DNA of 64,000 nucleotides from Chitinophaga pinensis (GTDB lineage: Bacteria; Bacteroidota; Bacteroidia; Chitinophagales; Chitinophagaceae): assembly GCA_945878115.1 (NCBI GenBank), contig CAMDVD010000002.1, positions 1-64,000 of the forward strand. Reading direction: 5' to 3'. The position numbers were made by a program, and so were the translations under genes. Positions 54,469 to 63,642 of the stretch are shown here, piece by piece. How positions within the stretch are numbered: position 1 is the stretch's first letter; each line of letters opens with the position of its first letter. The notes below the pieces were generated by a model. It was not told the origin of the DNA. It did not search any database and saw nothing but the letters and a program-made list of their open reading frames with translations.

Positions 54469-56523
54469 TCACCGCAACCCCGCAGCTTGATACAATTTCA
54501 AAGCTTCTGTTTGATTCCCCATCTGCGTATAAATATCACCCATGAGTTTATAGCTTACTTGTCTGTAATTTTCATCTTGAGCGGCATTATTAAAATCATT
54601 CAAAGCTTGTTGTGGATTATTTTTTCTCAAATCATTAATGCCATTTGCAATAAAGCCAATTGAATATTGTGAAGTGTCTATGTTGAAGGAGTGCGCAAAA
54701 TAATTAGATGCTTTGTCCAAATTATTGGTTTGTAAAAGTATACGACCAGCCATATTTAAGATAGTCGTATTGCTGCTGTCTTTAAGTAAATAAGAATTAA
54801 AATACATCATGGCACTGTCTACTTGATTTCTTTGCAAACAATCGAATGCTTTCAAATCATCTGCTGATGGGCGTTTGATAATCGCACATAAAGTTTGTCC
54901 TTGCGACTGTGCCTGAAAAAGAGTAGAACTCGGTAACCATACTTTGGTTTTTAAATCACCTTCTGGAATTAAGGCAATATGAAATATAACATAATCCCAA
55001 GGCTTCATATTGCGTTCATAATAACGGATATAATCCACCTTCACATTTTTATTTTCTGTAAAATATTTATTCAATAAATGAGCCGCATTGCTATACACTA
55101 AAATGGTATCGCTGGATTTGTATTTTGGCAATTCATTTTTCTTAAACCAATCAGCACATTGTTTCAAACTATTGTAATAGTAATCCATTTCGTAATTGGT
55201 ATAAGCACCTTTTACACCACCAACCATTGCATTGTGGTAAGTGATGGTATTCGGAAAAGTATTTAGTATAAAATAGGCGGGTTCTAATAATAAAAAACCT
55301 AGCATACCCAAACCTGCAATTTTTATTTTTTTTGCATCCAACAATTCGATGATAGAATGCCATCCCCAAGCAGCAACAATAATTAAGGAAGGGAAAATAA
55401 ACAATACATGTCGCCAAGCATGATACACATTAGACTTGCTGTAAATAATGTACGCCAATGGAAAAAATCCAGTGAATAAAACGAAGTATAAAAAGGGCGC
55501 GTTTTTATGTTTGCGAAATGACCATAGAAAAAAGATGCCCAATACAATACCGCCCAAAACCGCATAGGAATTGGTGATGATAAAACTAGTTGGTAAAAAA
55601 GAAGCAGGTAATTCGCCAGAGAATATTTTAGTGCCTTCAAAAAGTTGTCTGATATTCACTTTGAAATTACTCATTTCGGATAAGGCAGTCAAAGGATTAC
55701 TGAATGGATTTTGTAAGGCATAAGGCCATAATAATCCACCAGCAAAATAACCTAAAATACCGGTGATGAAAACGGGTTTGATATATAATCCGAGGGAAGT
55801 TTTTTCTTGTTGAAACCATTTTGGTACCAAAAATAAAAGTCCTGCAAGTACTGCTAAATAGGGGATGAGCAAGATACCACCGACACGCACATTGATGGTT
55901 GCCCCGATAGATAATATTGCCCAGAGATAATCTAACTTACTAGCATTCGGCAATCGATCAAATAAACGAATGATAAAATAAATAGCCATGATATAAGTCG
56001 CTGCGAACGGAATATCTTTTGGGTTATTCATCGCATGACCTAAAAAGAAAGGCGATAAAAACATAAGCCATACAGCAATTGTACCTGCTTGTTTTCCTGC
56101 AATACGAATCAAAATTTTAGATGCAAAATAAATAGCAGCAAAACCTGCCCAAGCATTCAAAATATGTCTGGTAGTATATTCTGCGAAAGGAGAAAATTTA
56201 TTCACGATAGCACAAAGCAAATCAAACAAGCCGCCATAATATTGAATCACACCATCCCGATTATATTCTTTGGGCATATTGAAAACGGTTTGGTCGCTAC
56301 CAAATGATGTAAAATATTTCAGTATCGCCTTTCCATATTCATTCATGTCCACTTCATCACCACTGAGCCCATAATGAAAACTCATCATGGTCATGGCAAT
56401 CAATAGAACCGCCAGACTAATATTATAAATGAGATGCCAACTTGTATGTGGTTTCGAAACGGTTTCGATAGGACTTGTTGGCGTGTTAGTTGGCGCTGCA
56501 TTTGGCGTAGGTTTTGTGGACAT
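54469..56523 (-). CDS. Membrane glycosyltransferase (family 39/PMT-like) with C-terminal TPR repeats
   Basis: 684 residues. After a Thr/Pro-rich cytoplasmic N-terminus there are about 10-12 membrane helices. The first periplasmic loop carries the acidic GDEVDMNEYG motif expected for GT-C enzymes, followed by conserved LFDLLCAIVNKFSPFAEYTTRHILNAW, here split into shorter pieces. Residues about 560-684 form TPR-like helices (RILLQTNNLDKASNYFAHSFN, MGDIYTQMGNQTEALKLYQAAG). It likely transfers sugars from a polyprenyl carrier; the acceptor is unknown. Confidence 0.8.
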   Translation of the reverse strand: MSTKPTPNAAPTNTPTSPIETVSKPHTSWHLIYNISLAVLLIAMTMMSFHYGLSGDEVDMNEYGKAILKYFTSFGSDQTVFNMPKEYNRDGVIQYYGGLFDLLCAIVNKFSPFAEYTTRHILNAWAGFAAIYFASKILIRIAGKQAGTIAVWLMFLSPFFLGHAMNNPKDIPFAATYIMAIYFIIRLFDRLPNASKLDYLWAILSIGATINVRVGGILLIPYLAVLAGLLFLVPKWFQQEKTSLGLYIKPVFITGILGYFAGGLLWPYALQNPFSNPLTALSEMSNFKVNIRQLFEGTKIFSGELPASFLPTSFIITNSYAVLGGIVLGIFFLWSFRKHKNAPFLYFVLFTGFFPLAYIIYSKSNVYHAWRHVLFIFPSLIIVAAWGWHSIIELLDAKKIKIAGLGMLGFLLLEPAYFILNTFPNTITYHNAMVGGVKGAYTNYEMDYYYNSLKQCADWFKKNELPKYKSSDTILVYSNAAHLLNKYFTENKNVKVDYIRYYERNMKPWDYVIFHIALIPEGDLKTKVWLPSSTLFQAQSQGQTLCAIIKRPSADDLKAFDCLQRNQVDSAMMYFNSYLLKDSSNTTILNMAGRILLQTNNLDKASNYFAHSFNIDTSQYSIGFIANGINDLRKNNPQQALNDFNNAAQDENYRQVSYKLMGDIYTQMGNQTEALKLYQAAGLR

Positions 56524-56589
56524 AGGATATAAAATAAATTGTCGGAGCGAAAGTATAAAAAATTATAGATTGCTTTAGATATATTCTAT

Positions 56590-57156
56590 TTAATCATTCC
56601 CATTAGTTTTTTCCTTCATTCTACCAACTATAAAATCTATGATTCTTTTGCGCTCACCAATAATCAAAAGAGCTAATAATATTTTTACACTAGATGCTAA
56701 AATATCCCCTGTTTTCGGGGCATTCACACGATATAATGAATTTCGATCACTCATGTATACATAGACTTGTCTACAAAAATCTGGAACTTCATTCATGAGA
56801 ATAAGACCGCCTATTATGATGATAGAAATGGTTAAGATTTCTGCGGTTGACAATGAAATTTTATTTTCCTGTCTTTCTTCAAAAGAAAATTCTTCCTCAA
56901 AAAAACCTTGATCCAGTTTTAAGACTGATATGATATTATTTGTTCTAAACAAAAATTGAAATGCTACCAGCAAATAAAAAACGGGTATTAAAAGTGATAC
57001 GAATATATAGGCAGTCGTTGGTCCATATTCACTCATGGAGAAATAGCTAATAGATACGGCAATTGTATTTGGGATTTCAGTGACTATTTCCTTAAGGAAG
57101 AAGAGTCCGAAAATTTTTATTATAATATTGAATAGGCTTCGGGGAGTTAGAGTCAT
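56590..57156 (-). CDS. Four-helix membrane protein of unknown function
   Basis: 188 residues with about four hydrophobic segments (8-32, 44-68, 104-124 and 150-172) and charged cytoplasmic loops. I do not recognise the family. No obvious operon partner is seen. Confidence 0.6.
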   Translation of the reverse strand: MTLTPRSLFNIIIKIFGLFFLKEIVTEIPNTIAVSISYFSMSEYGPTTAYIFVSLLIPVFYLLVAFQFLFRTNNIISVLKLDQGFFEEEFSFEERQENKISLSTAEILTISIIIIGGLILMNEVPDFCRQVYVYMSDRNSLYRVNAPKTGDILASSVKILLALLIIGERKRIIDFIVGRMKEKTNGND

Positions 57157-57314
57157 AAAACAAATTTTAATTTATCGATTATTCCTATGGCTGATATTTT
57201 TATGATATTCAAATATAAGTCGTAAGGGTTCAGAAAGGAAAGAAAATGAAAGATCATCGTTTCAAGAGTGACTCAGCGGTGAGTACTTTTTATGGTGTTG
57301 GGGCAAAATACTTT

Positions 57315-57704
57315 TTAATTAATTGTAATTGTATCTGCAATGGTATCAATGCAAAAAATTTTACCTTCCAAAAAATCAAGGCCAAGCAGTCCGTTATAAT
57401 CAGAAAAAATACCATGAGCTAAAAAATCATAGACTTGAATTTGAAAGTTTGTTCTATTAATTCCAAGTGAAGTAAAACTCTCAATTTCATACACTTGCGT
57501 TTCTACAATACCATTTGCTGTTTCAATATTGACATTGCCTATGCTATCTTTTAAATCGTGCCCAAGTAAGTATTATGAATTACTATCAATTGTTGTATTT
57601 GAACAACCTGTATCCAAAATCATTTTTAATTCATATTTACTATCTATTTCAATATTTACAAGAATTAGTCCGCTACTTGGTTCTCGTTTGAATTTATAAG
57701 TCAT
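57315..57704 (-). pseudogene. Retropepsin-like aspartyl protease with an in-frame stop
   Basis: Not a single open frame, but reading from ATG 57704 gives MTYKFKREPSSGLILVNIEI..., then MILDTGCSNTTID with the DTGxS-like catalytic motif (D31-T32-G33, followed by Cys instead of Ser or Ala). A TAA follows at codon 44 (57573-57575). The frame continues unbroken after it with NVNIETANGIVETQVYEI and SDYNGLLGLDFLEGKIFCID (an LLGLDFL motif, typical of clan AA proteases) to the stop at 57315. This is 129 codons with one premature stop. It starts 2 bp after the small gene at 57707-57958, its probable operon partner. Confidence 0.85.
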
Positions 57705-57706
57705 AA

Positions 57707-57958
57707 TTAAACTCTATTGAAAATACCCGTTATTTTTCTAATTGGTTTGAAGCTTCCAGTATAGATTAATGTTATTTTATCATAAGCGGAAGTTTTATCT
57801 CTTCCAATATAACATACTTCTTTTTTATCCTTACTATGGTATAATGGAATACCTTCTATTACATCAATTTTACTTTCATCCATGATTGGATTTCCAAGTA
57901 AAACCCATTCCTCTGGATAGAGATTTTTAATATCAGAAATTTTAAGTAATTCTCTCAT
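57707..57958 (-). CDS. Small protein upstream of the aspartyl protease
   Basis: 83 residues, globular, beginning MRELLKISDIKNLYPEEWVL. I do not recognise the family, although a small protein directly before a retropepsin-like protease recurs, from memory, in Bacteroidota. The protease ATG follows 2 bp after the stop, so the pair is coupled. Confidence 0.6.
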   Translation of the reverse strand: MRELLKISDIKNLYPEEWVLLGNPIMDESKIDVIEGIPLYHSKDKKEVCYIGRDKTSAYDKITLIYTGSFKPIRKITGIFNRV

Positions 57959-57987
57959 TTGCGAGTTCTAATTATTAAGCAAGTTTA

Positions 57988-58113
57988 CTAATTTTTAATG
58001 GATTCACATCTACGAAATTCTTTCATTCGTAGAATCTGCATTACAGTAGAAAACGGTTTGAGATCTACTAATACTTCAATAATGATGTTTGTGTCTACAA
58101 ATAAATTTTTTAT
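57988..58113 (-). pseudogene. Remnant of a PIN-domain toxin (VapC type)
   Basis: A 41-codon frame immediately after the antitoxin, beginning with ATA where an ATG would be expected, then KNLFVDTNIIIEVLVD, which is the PIN N-terminus with the first catalytic Asp (VDTN). It then runs into unrelated-looking sequence and a TAG at 57988-57990. Normal PIN toxins are about 130 residues, so the middle and C-terminus are missing and the start codon is lost. Confidence 0.72.
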
Positions 58114-58358
58114 TTATTGTGTCTTTCAACGAATTGCTCTTCCAAAGATTTCTTGTAATCAAAGTCATCTTCTAGTTTTATAGAACCCATTAATCTCTTT
58201 ACTCTTGGAGAAAGTTCCTCCAGGTTTTTATCTGCACTACTTGATGCAATTAAATAATTTTCAACCAATTCAGAAAGGCTGTGTCCATTTTTTTGAGCAT
58301 AAGATTCAGCAGTTTTAATGACTTCTTCTTCAATGGTAAGCGTTAATTTAGTTGTCAT
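58110..58358 (-). CDS. Antitoxin-like protein with ribbon-helix-helix motif (DUF6364-type)
   Basis: 82 residues: an N-terminal RHH-like stretch MTTKLTLTIEEEVIKTAESYAQ is split here as TTKLTLTIEEEVIKTAE and KNGHSLSELVENYL, followed by an acidic C-terminal tail (KLEDDFDYKKSLEEQFVE) of the toxin-binding kind. Its stop overlaps the ATA codon of the PIN remnant by 3 bp, so this was once a vapBC-like unit and is now an orphan antitoxin. Confidence 0.8.
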   Translation of the reverse strand: MTTKLTLTIEEEVIKTAESYAQKNGHSLSELVENYLIASSSADKNLEELSPRVKRLMGSIKLEDDFDYKKSLEEQFVERHNK

Positions 58359-58530
58359 TTACCGTGTAATTTGTATTGCAATTATATGTACATAATTTTG
58401 ATGGACAAAGTGAAATTAAGTATTTTAATGAACTTGAAAAAAGGAGACTCGCCTTTCCTTCATTCCATCCACATTTCAAACCATAATATTTCCTACATTC
58501 GCACTCTACTAACCATGTGTTTCACATTGC

Positions 58531-60444
58531 ATGTCAAAAATTAGCTTACCCACTCCATATCGAAAAGTGATTTTTCAAATCGGACTTGTACTCCTGATAT
58601 ATCAATGTAGTCGGCTTTTTTTCTTTCTTATTAATCAAGTTTGTTTTGCCCAAGTTGACGTTTGGCACTACCTCTATATACTCGTTTCTAGTCTGCGCTT
58701 TGATGCGTCTGCGGTGTTTACGTTAAATCTGCCATACATCGTTTTTATGTTGTTGCCATTTGCTTTTGTTCATCATAAAACGTATCAAAAAGCTATCCAT
58801 ATTTGGTTCTTAATCAGCAACACTTTTGGATTTATTTTTGATATTGCTGACATTGCCTACTTCCCATTTGTTCGCAAACGGATGACTGCTGAGGTGTTTC
58901 ATTTAATTGGTAAGAAATCTGATTTTGTAGATTTACTTCCTTCTTACTTGAGCAAATTTTGGTATGTTTCTGTGTTAATTGTTTTATACATGTTACTATT
59001 TATTTATGTAAGTCATAAAATAAATCAGCGCTATAAAGTACTGGAGAGCCCAAGGCTAAATATCAAATCAATTCTCATTTTTTGCATAACCTTGTTACTG
59101 TCTATACTCTGCATTCGTGGTGGTTTACAGTTGAAACCATTAATAACTGGTAATGCTATTCTTGTTGTATCCAATGATGAAATTCCACTCTTGGTCAATA
59201 CGCCTTTTTCCATTATTCATTCTTTCGAAGAAAAAAAATTAGTGCCAATACATGATTATTCAGATCAAACGGTAAATGAATTATTACATCCAATAAAAAA
59301 TTATCATCATCATCAAAAGCCGAATACTTGTAATGTCGTTTTAATCCTGTTGGAAAGTTTTGGGAAAGGATACACTAGTATTGGTGGCCGAAAAAGTTAT
59401 ACGCCATTTTTGGATAGTCTGATGCAAAAAAGTTATGTGTATACCAATGCCTTCGCCAATGCTTATCGTTCTGCAGATGGTATTCCGGCTTGTGTTGCAG
59501 GCATTCCAAATTTTATGGATGAGCCTTTCGCTACATCGCCTTATAGCACCAACACGATTGATGCACTTCCCGTGTTATTGAAAAATTTAAATTACCAATC
59601 TACCTTTTTTCATGGTGGCACAAACGGTACCATGAACTTTGATGTGTTTGCAAAGAGTGCTGGTTTTGATGCTTATAAAGGACGTAAGGAATTTAATAAT
59701 GAGCAAGAATACGATGGTACTTGGGGTATATGGGATGAACCGTTTTTGCAATTTACAGTTTCAGAAATGGGCAACATGAAGCAGCCTTTTTTTACAACTA
59801 TTTTTACCTTGAGTTCACATGAACCTTTTGCAATACCAGCAAAATATAAACATGCAGACTTTGCCTCTTTAAAAGGGATTGAAAAAGGAATTTCTTACAG
59901 TGATAGGGCATTGCAACGATTTTTTGCTTCTGCTGCCAAAACAAATTGGTATAAAAATACTTTATTCGTCATCACTGCCGATCACAATTTTATCGCCAAC
60001 AATGATACGTATTATGCCAATACAATGGGCTTGTATGCTATACCAGTCTTGTTTTTTAAGCCAGGTGATCCTGCGCTTGTCGGAAGAAATTCTACATTAT
60101 TTCAACAGATAGATATCCTACCAACCATTTTAGATTATATACATTATCCAAAGGATTTTTTTGCTTTTGGGAAAAGTGCTTTTGACACCACACGTATAGC
60201 TTTTGCTTTCAATAAAATGAGTGAATTTGAACAAATGCGACTCAACAATTTTGTGTTAGCCTATCACGACACCAGTACAACAGCCATGTATGATTTTAAC
60301 ACCGATAGCTTGCAAAAAAAGAATATCATCGTTCAACAAGATTCTACTTTTCGACAATACAATGTCTACTATAAAGCATTCAAACAATTATTGTATAATT
60401 CAATTATAAATAATAAGCAAAGTGCGAGCACTTTCCAGAAATAA
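58531..60444 (+). CDS. LTA-synthase-like membrane sulfatase/phosphotransferase
   Basis: 637 residues. Five or so N-terminal membrane helices (to about residue 210) are followed by a large periplasmic sulfatase-fold domain with VVLILLESFGKGYTSIGG (metal and nucleophile region), SYTPFLDSLMQKS, AYRSADGIPACVAGIPN, FFHGGTNGTMNFDVF and VITADHNF. Such enzymes transfer phosphoglycerol or phosphoethanolamine to surface glycans or lipids. The substrate is unknown. The start at ATG 58531 precedes MSKISLPTPYRK. Confidence 0.88.
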   Translation: MSKISLPTPYRKVIFQIGLVLLIYQCSRLFFFLINQVCFAQVDVWHYLYILVSSLRFDASAVFTLNLPYIVFMLLPFAFVHHKTYQKAIHIWFLISNTFGFIFDIADIAYFPFVRKRMTAEVFHLIGKKSDFVDLLPSYLSKFWYVSVLIVLYMLLFIYVSHKINQRYKVLESPRLNIKSILIFCITLLLSILCIRGGLQLKPLITGNAILVVSNDEIPLLVNTPFSIIHSFEEKKLVPIHDYSDQTVNELLHPIKNYHHHQKPNTCNVVLILLESFGKGYTSIGGRKSYTPFLDSLMQKSYVYTNAFANAYRSADGIPACVAGIPNFMDEPFATSPYSTNTIDALPVLLKNLNYQSTFFHGGTNGTMNFDVFAKSAGFDAYKGRKEFNNEQEYDGTWGIWDEPFLQFTVSEMGNMKQPFFTTIFTLSSHEPFAIPAKYKHADFASLKGIEKGISYSDRALQRFFASAAKTNWYKNTLFVITADHNFIANNDTYYANTMGLYAIPVLFFKPGDPALVGRNSTLFQQIDILPTILDYIHYPKDFFAFGKSAFDTTRIAFAFNKMSEFEQMRLNNFVLAYHDTSTTAMYDFNTDSLQKKNIIVQQDSTFRQYNVYYKAFKQLLYNSIINNKQSASTFQK

Positions 60445-60474
60445 TAGCTTTCAAGCATTTTATCCTTTCCATCT

Positions 60475-60602
60475 TCCTCATTCGTGATTGCCTTCATCTG
60501 TGACATCTTCATCATCCTCTTCATCCGTGATTCAAACAATTGCCTCCATCCGAGCCATCCGTGCCATCCTCTTCATCCGTGATTCAGACACTCACATTCA
60601 CA
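60475..60602. repeat. TTCATCCGTGATTCA-type direct repeats
   Basis: Several imperfect units of (C)TTCATCCGTGATTCAnACA and CCATCCGnGCCATCC type occur in tandem between the sulfatase and lrp stops. No coding signal is seen. It looks like a decayed intergenic repeat. Confidence 0.65.
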
Positions 60603-61103
60603 CTATATACTCAACAAACTCTCCTTAATCACACCCATCACAAACACGCTCTGAATATGTCCTACATTATCCGCTAGACTTAATTTGTTGACGTGAAAAT
60701 CATAGTAGCGTTCCATATTTTCACCCACAACTTTCAACATAAAATCAAACTCGCCACTGATGCTGTAACATTCAATTACTTCGGGCATTTCCATGATGGA
60801 TTTGATAAATTTTGTTCCTGCATTTTTATTGTGTTCTTTCAAAGACACATAACAAATCACCATCAAACCACGTTTCACTTTGGCCGGATTCAACAGCGTG
60901 ACATATTGTTTGATGATGCCATTTTGCTCCAGTCGTTTTATTCTATCAAATGTAGGTGAAGAACTCAAATGCACTTGCTGCGAAATATCAGATACAGTCG
61001 CTTTCGCATTCTGCTGTAAAATTTTCAAAATCGCGATGTCCTTTGTATCTAATACGAAATTTGCTTCCGTATTTTTTGCTGTTTGGGTTTCCTTTGTTTT
61101 CAT
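60603..61103 (-). CDS. Lrp/AsnC-family transcriptional regulator
   Basis: 166 residues. An N-terminal winged HTH (about 18-68; DIAILKILQQNAKATVSDIS, LSSSPTFDRIKRLEQNGIIK) is followed by the RAM/ligand domain (VICYVSLKEHNK, CYSISGEFDFMLKVV). A short, charged extension (~16 residues) precedes the HTH. It is divergent from ahcY, 115 bp apart, so methionine/SAM-cycle regulation is plausible but unproven. Confidence 0.92.
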   Translation of the reverse strand: MKTKETQTAKNTEANFVLDTKDIAILKILQQNAKATVSDISQQVHLSSSPTFDRIKRLEQNGIIKQYVTLLNPAKVKRGLMVICYVSLKEHNKNAGTKFIKSIMEMPEVIECYSISGEFDFMLKVVGENMERYYDFHVNKLSLADNVGHIQSVFVMGVIKESLLSI

Positions 61104-61191
61104 AAAATGATAATTTATCCTGTGAAAGTATATAAATTTTATAAAATTTCCTTTTGTTTTTGAATATTAAAGGAAATTCTACTACATGACT

Positions 61192-61199
61192 TACGTTTG
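61192..61199 (+). promoter_or_regulatory. Putative -7 element of ahcY
   Basis: TACGTTTG matches TAnnTTTG and lies 19 bp before the ATG at 61219. It supports that start over an upstream in-frame ATG at 61186, which would lie before it. No good -33 box is seen. Confidence 0.4.
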
Positions 61200-61218
61200 T
61201 ACTCTAAAATTTATAAAC

Positions 61219-62547
61219 ATGTCAACAGAAACAACAACAAAAATAGATCTACAACTGCCTTACAAAGTAGCAGATATGAGCCTTGCAGAGTGGGGTAGAA
61301 AAGAAATTAAATTAGCAGAAGCTGAGATGCCAGGATTAATGGCTATCCGTGCAGAATATGCTGCTAGTCAACCATTGAAAGGCGCTCGTATTGCAGGTTG
61401 TCTACACATGACGATTCAAACTGCTGTATTGATTGAAACGTTAACTGCTTTAGGTGCTGAAGTAAAATGGAGCTCTTGCAACATTTTCAGTACGCAAGAC
61501 CAAGCTGCTGCGGCTATTGCTGCTGCTGGTATTGGCGTTTATGCTTGGAAAGGACAAAGCCAAGCAGAAGCAGATTGGTGTATCGAACAAACTTTATTTT
61601 TCGGTAGCGAAGACCGTCCTTTAAATATGATTTTGGATGATGGTGGCGACTTGACAAATATCGTTTTCGATAAATACCCTGAACTTATTCAACATATCAG
61701 AGGTTTAAGTGAAGAGACAACAACTGGTGTTCATCGCTTGTATGAAAGAATGGAAAATGGAACTTTACCTATTCCAGCTTTCAATGTAAATGACTCTGTT
61801 ACGAAATCAAAATTCGATAATAAATATGGTTGCAAAGAATCATTAGTAGATGCGATTCGTCGTGCAACAGATATCATGATGGCTGGTAAAGTGGCTGTAG
61901 TAGGTAGTTACGGCGATGTGGGTAAAGGAAGTGCTGCAAGTTTACAAGGTGCTGGTTGCCGAGTTATCGTTACCGAAATCGATCCTATTTGTGCATTGCA
62001 AGCTGCAATGGACGGATTCGAAGTGAAGCGTATGATTGATGCTGTTCGTGAAGCAGATATCATTGTTACTGCTTCTGGTTGTCGCGATTTAATTACAGAA
62101 CAACATTTCCGTGTGATGAAAGATAAAGCTATCGTTTGTAATATCGGACATTTTGATATCGAAATTGATATGGCTTGGTTGAATGCAAATTATGGTCAAA
62201 CAAAAAATACCATCAAACCACAAGTGGATATGTATACTATTGATGGTAAAGATGTTATTGTATTGGCTGAAGGTCGTTTGGTGAATTTAGGTTGTGCAAC
62301 TGGACATCCTAGTTTTGTAATGAGTAATTCATTCTCTAATCAAACCTTAGCACAAATTGAATTGTGGATGAACCCAGGTAAGTACGAAAACAAAGTTTAC
62401 GTTTTACCTAAGTATTTGGATGAAAAAGTAGCTCGTCTTCACCTTGCAAAAATCGGTGTTGTATTAGATGAATTAACACCTGAACAAAGCGCATATCTAG
62501 GCATTCCAAAAGAAGGCCCTTACAAACCAGAATTGTATCGTTATTAA
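61219..62547 (+). CDS. ahcY: Adenosylhomocysteinase
   Basis: Hydrolyses S-adenosylhomocysteine to adenosine and homocysteine with bound NAD. 443 residues from ATG 61219 ([13 protein letters not shown]). Seen motifs: [33 protein letters not shown] in two parts, [15 protein letters not shown], the NAD fold [18 protein letters not shown], and the C-terminal YKPELYRY. The in-frame ATG at 61186 would add 11 residues not expected for the family. Confidence 0.96.
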   Translation: MSTETTTKIDLQLPYKVADMSLAEWGRKEIKLAEAEMPGLMAIRAEYAASQPLKGARIAGCLHMTIQTAVLIETLTALGAEVKWSSCNIFSTQDQAAAAIAAAGIGVYAWKGQSQAEADWCIEQTLFFGSEDRPLNMILDDGGDLTNIVFDKYPELIQHIRGLSEETTTGVHRLYERMENGTLPIPAFNVNDSVTKSKFDNKYGCKESLVDAIRRATDIMMAGKVAVVGSYGDVGKGSAASLQGAGCRVIVTEIDPICALQAAMDGFEVKRMIDAVREADIIVTASGCRDLITEQHFRVMKDKAIVCNIGHFDIEIDMAWLNANYGQTKNTIKPQVDMYTIDGKDVIVLAEGRLVNLGCATGHPSFVMSNSFSNQTLAQIELWMNPGKYENKVYVLPKYLDEKVARLHLAKIGVVLDELTPEQSAYLGIPKEGPYKPELYRY

Positions 62548-62570
62548 TATTGAATTTGAAATAATAAGAA

Positions 62571-62597
62571 AACCGTTCTTTCGAGAGCGGTTTTTTT
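62571..62597 (+). terminator. Rho-independent terminator after ahcY
   Basis: A 9-bp stem AACCGTTCT/AGAGCGGTT with a TTCG tetraloop, followed by a T run, 24 bp after the ahcY stop. Confidence 0.88.
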
Positions 62598-62757
62598 ATG
62601 TACCATCTTGATTCATTAAACAAACCTTAGATGGTATTATAGCGCATGAATAAAAGATACCTTATCTTTTATTTCGTATCAGTATTATATGTCGAAGGGG
62701 GAATCTTTGTTCAGCTATTGTGGCGTTGGCACCGTTTTGGCAGAGGTTCTTTGTTCA

Positions 62758-63152
62758 GCAATTTTATAAAAAAATTTCTAGGTTATACATCATGTAGAGC
62801 AAGAGCTTGTTGCTCCCTTCTCCTGAAGGATAAGGTTTGGGGATGAGGTCTAACAAGGTCATTTATTAATCGAAGTTTTAGTTGGGCTGATGTTCTTCGA
62901 GCAGCAATTTTATAAAAAAGTACTCTTGGTTAAACATTATTTAGAGCAAGAGTTTGTTGCTCCCTTCTCCTGAAGGAGAAGGGTTGGGGATGAGGTCCAA
63001 CAAGGTCATTTATTAATCGAAGTTTTAGTTGGGCTGATGTTCTTCGAGCGGCAATTTTATAAAAAAGAACTCTTGGTTAAACATTATTTAGAGCAGGAGG
63101 TTGTTGCTCCCTTCTCCTGGAGGAGAAGGGTTGGGGGATGAGGTTTTATATG
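62758..63152. repeat. Three ~147-bp direct repeats with CCCTTCTCC palindromes
   Basis: Units begin at GCAATTTTATAAAAAA at 62758, 62904 and 63051, so the period is about 147 bp. Each has TAGAGCA(A/G)GAG...TTGTTGCTCCCTTCTCCTG, a GAGAAGGG stem partner (weaker in the first unit) and GGGGATGAGGT. The second and third are the most alike. The short open frame over this area is repeat-derived. No gene is seen between ahcY and secG. Confidence 0.85.
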
Positions 63153-63184
63153 ACTATTTTCCAAATAAAAAAAATAGTACGCAT

Positions 63185-63218
63185 AAAAAAACGGTAACAA
63201 ATGCTACCGTTTTTTTTT
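63185..63218 (-). terminator. Terminator of secG (probably bidirectional)
   Basis: ACGGTA/TACCGT with flanking A7 and T9 runs, loop ACAAATGC, 18 bp beyond the secG stop. The A and T runs on both sides make it usable in either direction. Confidence 0.8.
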
Positions 63219-63235
63219 ATATAGGTTGATGAATA

Positions 63236-63640
63236 TTATTTATTTGGTGCTGGAGCAGGTGTTGTTTGACCGCCCGCTGGAGCTTCTTGATTTGCTGGAG
63301 CTGGAGCCGGTGCTGCTTGTTGCACTGGAGCTGGAGGAGCTTGCTGTTGAGGAGCTTGCATACCTGGTGTATTTACTTTTTGAGAACGAAGTTTTTCATT
63401 CAAATTATTTCCGCCATGTGGTATTAATATAAAAGACAACAAAGTAAGCGCTAATAACACGGAAGCCGCAACCCATGTTCCTTTTTCAACCACATCCGTG
63501 CTTTGTTTGGCACCCATCATTTGATTGCCATATCCGCCAAATGATCCTGCTAATCCACCACCTTTTGGGTTTTGAATCAATACAAAAAACGCTAAAACAG
63601 CGCAAGTGATAATAATGAGTACTAAGAATAGCATTGCCAT
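63236..63640 (-). CDS. secG: Preprotein translocase subunit SecG
   Basis: 134 residues. The N-terminal helix FLVLIIITCAVLAFFVLIQ is followed by the SecG signature NPKGGGLAGSFGG and a second helix (ASVLLALTLLSFIL). The C-terminal ~50 residues are Ala/Pro/Gln-rich, an extension common in Bacteroidota SecG. It starts 2 bp after the stop of the upstream gene. Confidence 0.95.
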   Translation of the reverse strand: MAMLFLVLIIITCAVLAFFVLIQNPKGGGLAGSFGGYGNQMMGAKQSTDVVEKGTWVAASVLLALTLLSFILIPHGGNNLNEKLRSQKVNTPGMQAPQQQAPPAPVQQAAPAPAPANQEAPAGGQTTPAPAPNK

Positions 63641-63642
63641 AG

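Noticed and set aside
52135-57575. TAA reassigned or read through, as two otherwise intact genes have in-frame TAA
   Set aside because: Many genes in the window use TAA as a normal terminal stop; two disrupted genes are more simply explained by mutation.
62646-62846. A 66-residue open frame after ahcY
   Set aside because: It lies in the 147-bp repeat area, follows a terminator and has no domain.
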